DNA from: Myxococcota bacterium
Lineage (GTDB): Bacteria > Myxococcota_C > UBA6777
DNA: 26,624 bases
NCBI GenBank assembly: GCA_023150835.1
Contig: JAKLKB010000094.1
Span: 1-26,624 of the forward strand
Direction of reading: 5' to 3'
The notes below the pieces were generated by a model, which had not been told where the DNA came from, made no database searches, and saw nothing but the letters and a program-made list of their open reading frames with translations. Position 1 is the first letter of the stretch, and each line of letters starts with the position of its first letter. Below, piece by piece: positions 8,243 through 15,412 of the stretch. The translations under genes and the position numbers were made by a program.

Positions 8243-11200
8243 ATGAAGACAAAACATAGCCAGCCTCTCCCCATCAAAACGACGCCCTCCACCCCGTCGT
8301 TCGAGCTTCAAAACAACGAAACCCTCGATGTAGAGGCAACGTTCCGAGGAAAAAACATCGTTGTCGTCGGAGGAACAGGCTTTTTGGGGAAAGTTTGGGT
8401 GTCGATGTTGCTTCATCGCTACCCTGATATCGGGCGTTTGTATCTGATGGTGCGCGCACGTCCTCATCTTTCCTCCGAGCAACGCTTTTGGCGCGAGATC
8501 GCCTCTTCCGAAGTCTTTCGGCCCCTACGCGAAAAGTACCAAGACAAAGCAGACGCTTTTCTCAAAGCAAAGATCCTCCCGATCGACGGCGATGTGTCGA
8601 AGCCCCGATGCGGGATCTCGCAAGAGCTTCAAGATGAACTACGCAGCCAAGCCCATGTCGTCGTGAACGTCGCGGGTGTTGTGGACTTCAATCCTCCCAT
8701 CGACGAAGCCCTTCATGTCAACTGTTTTGGTGTGATCCACTTGATCGAACTGTGCCGAACGCTCGGCGATCTGCCGCTTTTGCACACCAGCACTTGTTAT
8801 GTCGCAGGCAACCGAGACGGCAATATCCCCGAGATCGATCCGCGCAGCTTTCCCTTCCCCTACTGCGAAAAGATCGACCCAACACACTGGGATCCCGAAC
8901 GCGAGATCCAAGAAGGGCACCGGCTGACCGATCACGCAAAGCGCGAAGCCAGCGAGGCCTACCGTGAGTCCGAGTTTTTGACCACCGCCAAGGAAAACCT
9001 CAACCGCAAAGGCGAACCTTGCCGTGGTCCCGCACTTCAAGACGAGTTCGAACGCATCAAAAAGAAATTCATCGAAGAGATGCTCAGCGACGAAGGCGGA
9101 AAACGTGCGAATCACTGGGGCTGGACAAACACTTACACTTACAGCAAAAGCATCGGCGAACAGCTTTTGATGCAATCAGGATTGCGCGCCACCATCGTTC
9201 GGCCTTCGATCGTCGAGTCTTGCGTCGAGTATCCTTTTCCCGGATGGAACGAAGGGATCAACACTTCTGCGCCGCTAATCTACATCATCGTGCATGGTGG
9301 AGCGACGATCTTCCCCGGTCGTTGGGACGTGATCCTCGATATCATCCCCAACGATATGGTCTGTGCAGGGATGATCTTTGCACTCGCTGCATTGATCGCC
9401 AACAAGCACAAGCCGGTCTATCAGTTGGCCTCAGGCGACACCAACCCTTTGATCATGAACCGCTCCATCGAATTATGCTCTCTTTACAAACATCGGATGC
9501 TGCGTAAAAAACCGCTGAGTAGTCCGCTACAACAGGCCATCCAATCCCTCTACGGTTCAGAAGGTGTGTCTGTCGATGATTTCGAGCGCTACGGGGTTCC
9601 CGCTTACAGTCGATGGGCCAAAGGGCTCTCCAAGATCACCCGAGAAGTCGGCAAGATCCCGGGTCTTGGCTTCTTGCGCGGTAGTGCAAAGCAGCTTGAA
9701 CAAGCGTCGATCTCGTTGAAAAAGACGGCAGGGATCTTCAAAACGTTTATGCCGTTTATCTACGATCGGCGCTATCGTTTTGAAACCCGCAACACCCGAG
9801 AGCTTTATGCGATGCTCACACCACAAGATCGCGCCAAACTGCCTTGGACACCCGAAGCGATCGACTGGTACAATTACTTTCTCGACACCCATATCCCCGG
9901 CCTCGAAAATTGGGTCCGCCCGCTGATCGAAGACAAGCTGCGCAAGACACTCAAGCCACTGCGCGCACATGCCGATCTTGTCGCCATGATCGATGAAGTC
10001 GTAGACGATAACCCCTACGGTGTAGCCTTTCAAAAGCTCGTCGACGGGCGTCTCGAATCTGTGATGTACCGAGAATTTCGCGCCAGCGCACGCCGCATCG
10101 CAGGGATGCTCCAAGCCGAAGGCATCACACGCGGCGATCGTGTCTTGCTTGCGGGAGCCAACAGCCCGACGTGGCCGATCGCTTATTTTGGTATCCTTTA
10201 CGCGGGAGCCACGGCTGTTCCGCTCGATCCCGACCTCGGAGCCGAACGCCTCCACACTCTCTTTCAATCTTCCAAAGCCCGCTTTGCGATCTGGGATCAA
10301 GCCTTTTATCGGGATGCTGGACACGTCCTCGTCGGAAATGGCGTGCAACCCGACCATCCGCCCGTCCCCTTCTTGCTTTTTGAAGATATCGAACAAAACA
10401 AACTTCCCGATCATCCTTACCAAGACGTGACGATCGATCCCGAAGATATCGCCAGCTTGATCTTTACCAGCGGCACAACGGGCCAGCCCAAGGGCGTGAT
10501 GCTGACGCATACCAACTTCACCAAGATCCGCGCCTCCCTTGTTCCGCTGTTTCCGCTCAAACACCACGACAGCGCCCTTTCTTTGTTGCCGCTCCATCAC
10601 ACCTTTGAGTTCACTTGCGGCCTCTTGCTTCCGCTCTCTTGCGGTGCGCGCATCACTTATCTCGAAGAACTCAACGGCGACAACCTGATCACTGCACTCA
10701 AAGAAGCCCAAGTGACGGCTCTTGTCGGCGTTCCTGCCCTCTGGCAACTGCTCGCCAAACGCCTGCGTTCTCGCATCAAAGAACGTGGCGCTTTGCTCGA
10801 AAACCTATTTGACAACCTGCTCCAATTCAACCGCAGCATCGGAAAGATGACGGGGATCGATCTCGGAAAAACGCTGTTTGCCCCGATCCATGCGCAGCTT
10901 GGTGGACATCTGCGTTACTTGATCTCTGGCGGAGCAGCCCTGCCCAAAGAAACGCAAGAACTCTTTAACGGCCTTGGTCTCCATCTTGCCGAAGGATACG
11001 GCCTGACCGAAGCCGCTCCTGTTCTCACCGTCGCCAAAGGCGGCCCCAACGAAAAGCTCGGACACGTCGGAAAACCCATCCCGGGCGTCGAAGTGCGCAT
11101 CCACGATCCAAACAACGAAGGTATCGGCGAGATCATCGCACGCGGCCCAAACGTCATGGCTGGCTACGCCGACAATCCCGAAGCCACCGCTGCGGTCCTT

Positions 11201-13015
11201 GATCAAGACGGCTGGCTCCATACAGGCGACATCGGAAAGTTCGATCACAAGGGGCGTTTGACCATCGTGGGGCGTTCCAAAGAAGTGATCATCACCAGCA
11301 ACGGAGAGAACGTCTATCCCGACGATCTCGAAGACATGATCGGCCTTCCTCGATCCATCAAAGAACTCGTCGTACTCGGCATCAGCGACGAGAGAAACAC
11401 CGAAAAAGTTGCGATCATGGCCGTCCCTGCGTATGGAAAAGAAGCAGACGACCCATCGTTCACCTACGAACAAGCCCTTCTCAAGGCCCGAACCGATCTC
11501 CATGACCGCTTCAAAAAACTGCCTTCTCACAGCCGCCCAAGCGTCATCCACTTCCAACCCGAAGCACTACCGCGCACCGCCTCACGCAAAGTCAAGCGCA
11601 AAGAAGTCCGCGCATTGCTCGAAAAGATGGAGGCTCAACACGAGATCCAAGGCATCGAGACAACGGGCGAGATCTCCACGCAACTGATCAAAACGGTGGC
11701 GCGCCTCGCTGGCATCTCTTCGGAAAAGATCAAAGCAGAGACGCGCCTTGCTGCCGATCTCGGCCTTGACTCCTTGATGATGGGTGAGCTCCACGCCGAA
11801 CTGGAAAGGATGCTCGATCGCCGCATCAAAGCCGACGAACTCTCTTCTTACGAAACCATCGACGAGATCCAACGTTATCTTCAACGTACAGCAGGCGAAC
11901 AGATCAGCCTCCACAACAGCGCCGATGTCTGGCTTGAAGAAGAGGCCGAAGACCACGACAAAAACACCACGCCCCCGATCCTTCCCCGCGTCGTCCAAGA
12001 CACCGTGAAAGATGTCCTACGCAACGTACAAGAAAGCTTTTACACAAGCGTCATGGACACCAAAGTGTACGGACGCGCCAACATCCCGCACAACCGCCCC
12101 ACCCTGATCGCAGCCAACCACGCAAGCCACCTTGATACGGGCCTTGTTCGCACAGCCCTCGGCTCCTACGGCGATCAACTCGTCACTCTCGGCGCACAAG
12201 ATTATTTCTTCAAAGACGATCTCCGCCGCTTCTACTTTGAAAACTTTACCAACGTCGTTCCCGTCGATCGCAAGGGCGGTTTTGACAAAAGCCTTGAGGC
12301 AGCTCGCAACGTCCTACGCGAGGGCAAGACGCTGTTGATCTTCCCCGAAGGAACCCGCAGCAAAGACGGCTCCATCGCTGCGTTTAAACCGGGCATCGGC
12401 TATCTCGCCCAAGAATTCGACCTCGATATCCTCCCGATCTACCTGAGCGGAACGTACCAAAGTATGCCCAAAGGCCGCGCCGTACCGACCAAACGCAAAC
12501 TGCGTGCTTATATCGGCGCTCCCCTCGATATCGAACAACTCAAAGCCCTCGTCCAAGGTCGCGAGATCCCCGAAGCTTCGCGCATCCTTACACACATCAT
12601 CCAAACGGCGATCGAACACTTGCGCGATAAAAAGCGCTTCGATCTCGCCGCCTACGAGATCCCCAAAACCAAAGAAAAAGAAGACAAACCCGAAGATATC
12701 GTCCCTGCTCTGTTTGCTTACCTCAAAGATCGCTTTAACCAAAAAGAAGTCGAAGAACCTCTCTGCTTCTACTTCACCCTCGGCGAAGATGCCCAAAGCA
12801 AGTGGAGTATCGAGATCGGCAAACAAAGCTGCGCGATCCATCCCGGCAAACCCTCCCAAGGTGCCGCCGATTGCGTCCTCAAGACCTCTCCCGAGATCTT
12901 CCGACAGATCGTCAAAGAGTCCTATGTTCCCGATCCCGATATGTTCTTTTCTGGACAGATCAAATCCAACAATCCTTTCTTACTCCAACACTTCGTTCGG
13001 ATCTTTAACCTGTAG
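8243..13015 (+). CDS. Five-domain lipid enzyme: fatty acyl reductase / AMP-ligase / ACP / PlsC acyltransferase / SCP2 (ElbD-like)
   Basis: The 1590-residue fusion has five domains in order. (1) An NADPH-dependent fatty acyl reductase (about 30-430) with GGTGFLG at 43-49 and catalytic YTYSK at 298-302. (2) An acyl-AMP ligase (about 570-1125) with IFTSGTTGQPKG near 742, EGYGLTEAAP near 917, LHTGDIGKF near 992 and the C-terminal Lys in TASRKVKRKEV. (3) An acyl carrier domain (about 1130-1215) with the phosphopantetheine Ser in GLDSL. (4) A PlsC-type acyltransferase (about 1260-1470) with NHASHLD and FPEGTRS. (5) An SCP2-like sterol/lipid carrier domain (about 1485-1590). All signature residues are present. 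The start is ATG 8243, with GGTGAT before it, rather than TTG 8225. The architecture resembles myxobacterial ElbD of ether-lipid synthesis. I recall that comparison and have not aligned the proteins. The likely product is a reduced or ether-type glycerolipid. Confidence 0.92.
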   Translation: MKTKHSQPLPIKTTPSTPSFELQNNETLDVEATFRGKNIVVVGGTGFLGKVWVSMLLHRYPDIGRLYLMVRARPHLSSEQRFWREIASSEVFRPLREKYQDKADAFLKAKILPIDGDVSKPRCGISQELQDELRSQAHVVVNVAGVVDFNPPIDEALHVNCFGVIHLIELCRTLGDLPLLHTSTCYVAGNRDGNIPEIDPRSFPFPYCEKIDPTHWDPEREIQEGHRLTDHAKREASEAYRESEFLTTAKENLNRKGEPCRGPALQDEFERIKKKFIEEMLSDEGGKRANHWGWTNTYTYSKSIGEQLLMQSGLRATIVRPSIVESCVEYPFPGWNEGINTSAPLIYIIVHGGATIFPGRWDVILDIIPNDMVCAGMIFALAALIANKHKPVYQLASGDTNPLIMNRSIELCSLYKHRMLRKKPLSSPLQQAIQSLYGSEGVSVDDFERYGVPAYSRWAKGLSKITREVGKIPGLGFLRGSAKQLEQASISLKKTAGIFKTFMPFIYDRRYRFETRNTRELYAMLTPQDRAKLPWTPEAIDWYNYFLDTHIPGLENWVRPLIEDKLRKTLKPLRAHADLVAMIDEVVDDNPYGVAFQKLVDGRLESVMYREFRASARRIAGMLQAEGITRGDRVLLAGANSPTWPIAYFGILYAGATAVPLDPDLGAERLHTLFQSSKARFAIWDQAFYRDAGHVLVGNGVQPDHPPVPFLLFEDIEQNKLPDHPYQDVTIDPEDIASLIFTSGTTGQPKGVMLTHTNFTKIRASLVPLFPLKHHDSALSLLPLHHTFEFTCGLLLPLSCGARITYLEELNGDNLITALKEAQVTALVGVPALWQLLAKRLRSRIKERGALLENLFDNLLQFNRSIGKMTGIDLGKTLFAPIHAQLGGHLRYLISGGAALPKETQELFNGLGLHLAEGYGLTEAAPVLTVAKGGPNEKLGHVGKPIPGVEVRIHDPNNEGIGEIIARGPNVMAGYADNPEATAAVLDQDGWLHTGDIGKFDHKGRLTIVGRSKEVIITSNGENVYPDDLEDMIGLPRSIKELVVLGISDERNTEKVAIMAVPAYGKEADDPSFTYEQALLKARTDLHDRFKKLPSHSRPSVIHFQPEALPRTASRKVKRKEVRALLEKMEAQHEIQGIETTGEISTQLIKTVARLAGISSEKIKAETRLAADLGLDSLMMGELHAELERMLDRRIKADELSSYETIDEIQRYLQRTAGEQISLHNSADVWLEEEAEDHDKNTTPPILPRVVQDTVKDVLRNVQESFYTSVMDTKVYGRANIPHNRPTLIAANHASHLDTGLVRTALGSYGDQLVTLGAQDYFFKDDLRRFYFENFTNVVPVDRKGGFDKSLEAARNVLREGKTLLIFPEGTRSKDGSIAAFKPGIGYLAQEFDLDILPIYLSGTYQSMPKGRAVPTKRKLRAYIGAPLDIEQLKALVQGREIPEASRILTHIIQTAIEHLRDKKRFDLAAYEIPKTKEKEDKPEDIVPALFAYLKDRFNQKEVEEPLCFYFTLGEDAQSKWSIEIGKQSCAIHPGKPSQGAADCVLKTSPEIFRQIVKESYVPDPDMFFSGQIKSNNPFLLQHFVRIFNL

Positions 13016-13043
13016 ATGGGACCTACACGATTGGGTTTGTTTT

Positions 13044-13145
13044 GCGGGGTTTGACCCCACACCCCACAAGGGAGCACGGCTCCCTTGACCCCGTGTTTGG
13101 CGAACAGAGCAAAGTTTTTCAACCCAGCAGCTCTGTCGCTTGAAG
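13044..13145 (-). repeat. Three-stem dispersed repeat, copy 2
   Basis: This is the inverted copy, 28 nt after the stop of the lipid fusion gene. On the minus strand it reads CTTCAAGCG, then CAAGGGAGC-CGT-GCTCCCTTG, then TGTGGGGT-CAA-ACCCCGCA. The last stem differs from copies 1 and 3 by a paired change (C with G replaced by T with A) plus one G-T pair. It sits inside the operon between the fusion and the SDR gene. Confidence 0.85.
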
Positions 13146-13184
13146 CGACACGAACACCGCTTTTTTGATAGTTGCGTCACTCCT

Positions 13185-13302
13185 ATAGGACTTACGCAGC
13201 TCGATACGAAAAAGGCCCATGTTCGGGCGCGGGCGGTTCGCGAACCGCCCCTACAACGGGTTGATTCTTCACGCTTTCCCTCTTCCACTGCGTAACTCCT
13301 AT
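13185..13302. mobile_element. MITE-like element, 118 bp, with 15-bp terminal inverted repeats
   Basis: The left end ATAGGACTTACGCAG (13185-13199) and the right end CTGCGTAACTCCTAT (13288-13302) are inverted repeats matching at 14 of 15 positions. A perfect 20-bp palindrome, GGGCGGTTCGCGAACCGCCC, lies inside at 13231-13250. There is no coding capacity. A CCT is found on both outer edges and may be a short target duplication. It sits 27 nt upstream of the SDR start, whose ribosome site lies outside the element. Non-autonomous mobility is inferred from structure only. Confidence 0.6.
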
Positions 13303-13329
13303 CCTACTGTAAAGAAAGGGATACGACGG

Positions 13330-14430
13330 ATGGCAACCTACTTCGTCACAGGAGCGACAGGCTTTTTGGGCGCGCATCTTGTGGATGCGCTGCTTGCTGC
13401 GGGGCATCAAGTGATCGCTCTTGTGCGCCAACCTCACCCACCACTCACCCAAAAAGGCGTACATACCGTCCTTGGCGATATCCTCGATATCGAAAGCGTC
13501 CGCGCTGCACTACGAACGCTATCCGCCCCATTCGACGGACTTTTTCACGCAGCAGGAAAAGTCTCCCGCGATCCTGACGATACACTCGCGATGACCCGCA
13601 TGAACCACCACGGCACACGCAATACACTCAAGGCCGCCAAAGAAGCCGGCATCCCTCGCGTCGTCCATCTCAGCACTTCAGGAACCGTCGCCATCCGAGA
13701 AAAGCCCTCCCCCCTGCCCAACGAGACCTCCCCCACTCCACTCAAACTGCTTGGTCGACTTCCCTATTACCGCTCCAAACTCTATGCAGAAGAAGACGCC
13801 CTACGCATGAATACTCCCGATTTTGCGGTGGTATCGCTGAATCCCTCTCTTCTGCTTGGCCCGGGCGATATCACAGGAGCCTCCACCAAAGAAGTCCGCC
13901 TCTTCCTCGAAGAAAAGATCCCCGCCCTGCCCTCGGGTGGTCTGTCTTTTGTCGATGTTCGCGATGTCGCCGATATCGCGGTAAGCGCGATCGAAAAAGC
14001 CCGCCCCGGGCAACGCTATCTGCTCGGTGGAGCCAATATGACCTTCGCGGACTTTTTTGGCCGCCTCGAACGCGTCTCAGGGATCAAAGCCCCCACTCTC
14101 CCGATGCCCAAAGACGCCCTCCTTTCCGACCTCAGCCATCGCCTTTTCAAACGAGCCTCCGAAGCTCTCGGCCACAAGATCCATGTCCTCGACAGCGAGA
14201 TCGATCAATCCCGTTATTTCTGGTATCTTGACGATACCCGCGCCCGCAAAGAACTCGACTTCAAAACCCGCGAACCCATGCAAACCCTTTACGACACGGT
14301 ACAGGATCTTCGCACACGCGGCATCGTCTGGCCCACAGACGACACACCTTCCCTCGATACCAACGCTTGGCAAGACGACCTGCTTTCCGCCTCATGGCTG
14401 CGACAGATCCAAGGCAAAACCGCTCCATGA
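13330..14430 (+). CDS. Extended SDR / NAD-dependent epimerase-dehydratase-type oxidoreductase
   Basis: The 366-residue product opens with MATYFVTGATGFLGAHL, the Rossmann GxxGxxG motif of extended SDRs (TGATGFLG, residues 7-14). Asp44 in LGDILD and the HLSTSGTVA strand follow. The catalytic YxxxK is YYRSK (about 141-145). The family includes dihydroflavonol-4-reductase-like and sterol-dehydrogenase-like enzymes that act on NAD(P)H-dependent alcohols or ketones. The substrate cannot be read. The start ATG 13330 has AAAGGGA about 9 nt upstream and puts the dinucleotide fold at the N-terminus. The frame is open from 13219, but that part overlaps the MITE-like element. The stop overlaps the next start in ATGA, so the two are translationally coupled. 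In the operon it may reduce a keto-intermediate of the lipid product. Confidence 0.87.
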   Translation: MATYFVTGATGFLGAHLVDALLAAGHQVIALVRQPHPPLTQKGVHTVLGDILDIESVRAALRTLSAPFDGLFHAAGKVSRDPDDTLAMTRMNHHGTRNTLKAAKEAGIPRVVHLSTSGTVAIREKPSPLPNETSPTPLKLLGRLPYYRSKLYAEEDALRMNTPDFAVVSLNPSLLLGPGDITGASTKEVRLFLEEKIPALPSGGLSFVDVRDVADIAVSAIEKARPGQRYLLGGANMTFADFFGRLERVSGIKAPTLPMPKDALLSDLSHRLFKRASEALGHKIHVLDSEIDQSRYFWYLDDTRARKELDFKTREPMQTLYDTVQDLRTRGIVWPTDDTPSLDTNAWQDDLLSASWLRQIQGKTAP

Positions 14431-15380
14431 AAACCGCACTGATTATTAACCCGCAGTCAGGGGGAGGACGGACGCTTCGTCTCTGGCCGCAACTTGAACC
14501 CATGATCCGTCACTTTTTACCCGATGCAACGCCCCTTTGGACCGAGCAGATCGGACACGCTTGCACACTTGCCCAACAAGCCGCTTTTGAAGGTGCGGAT
14601 CTTGTGATCGCCGTCGGCGGTGACGGCACACTCAACGAAGTCGTCAACGGCTTAATGCGACACCAAAGCGAGGCCATACGTACCAAAACACCGGATCTGG
14701 GGCTTTTTCCACAGGGTACAGGCGGCGATTTTCGCCGTTCGCTTGGCCTCGATCCGACACCCGCCAGCTATCTCCAACGCCTCGCTCAGCCACGCACACG
14801 CAACCTCGATATCGGCAATCTGCGTTTTCTCGATCACGAAGGCACCCCAACGCAACGATATTTTGTCAACGTCGCCTCGGTCGGGCTGGGCGGACTGGTC
14901 GATCAGCAGATCCAGCACACACGCAGCTCCAATGCCCAACGTGCCTACCTCGCCGCTTCCTTGCATGCGCTTCGAGACAACGTCTTGGCTCCGCTTCACA
15001 TCGAGATCGCAGCACCACACGCCCCGACGACGCGCACCCAACAGCAACTACACTCTCGCAATCTGGCGATCTGCAATGCCCGATTCTTCGGCGGCGGGAT
15101 GCAGATCGCTCCCCATGCACGACCTGATGACGGGCTTTTTGATGTCGTCAACTTTGCCCACCCTTCCCGCCTTCATCTCATCCCCTTGCTCCCCTCCCTC
15201 TACGAGGGCAAACACCTCACACGGGCGCACGTCCAATCTTTTCGTGCTGCCGACCTCCACATCACACTCGCTGATCCCGACCTCGCCGATCGCGTCCTCC
15301 TTGATGTGGACGGTGAGGCCCTTGGCCGCCTCCCCCTTCGCGTCGAAATGATACCTTCCGCCCTTCGCTTGCGCCTTTGA
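14427..15380 (+). CDS. Diacylglycerol kinase-family lipid kinase (YegS/DagK-like)
   Basis: The 317-residue product has the DAGK catalytic domain. NPQSGGGRT lies at residues 8-16. AVGGDGTLNEVVNGL, the nucleotide-binding GGDGT loop, lies at about 61-75. FPQGTGGDFRRSLGL lies at about 94-108. A C-terminal beta-sandwich follows, with DDGLFDVVNFAHPS and the terminal DVDGEALGRLPLRVE typical of the family. Members phosphorylate diacylglycerol, sphingosine-like or other lipid alcohols using ATP at the inner membrane. It overlaps the SDR gene by 4 nt and ends the operon. A kinase for a lipid alcohol or diglyceride made upstream fits the setting (inference). It converges on the receptor gene with 32 nt between the stops and no visible terminator hairpin. 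Confidence 0.92.
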   Translation: MKTALIINPQSGGGRTLRLWPQLEPMIRHFLPDATPLWTEQIGHACTLAQQAAFEGADLVIAVGGDGTLNEVVNGLMRHQSEAIRTKTPDLGLFPQGTGGDFRRSLGLDPTPASYLQRLAQPRTRNLDIGNLRFLDHEGTPTQRYFVNVASVGLGGLVDQQIQHTRSSNAQRAYLAASLHALRDNVLAPLHIEIAAPHAPTTRTQQQLHSRNLAICNARFFGGGMQIAPHARPDDGLFDVVNFAHPSRLHLIPLLPSLYEGKHLTRAHVQSFRAADLHITLADPDLADRVLLDVDGEALGRLPLRVEMIPSALRLRL

Positions 15381-15412
15381 TCACCCAAAAAACACAAGCC
15401 CCACTCTCGCCG

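Noticed and set aside
7990-8259. 89-codon plus-strand ORF with a 10-residue repeat
   Set aside because: It lies in the 30-bp array and overlaps the next gene's start; there is no ribosome site.
9557-10747. 396-codon minus-strand ORF opposite the lipid fusion
   Set aside because: It is a shadow of the AMP-ligase domain; the composition mirrors the sense gene and no motif is seen.
15381-15412. Terminator between the lipid kinase and receptor genes
   Set aside because: No inverted repeat or T-run in the 32-nt convergent gap.
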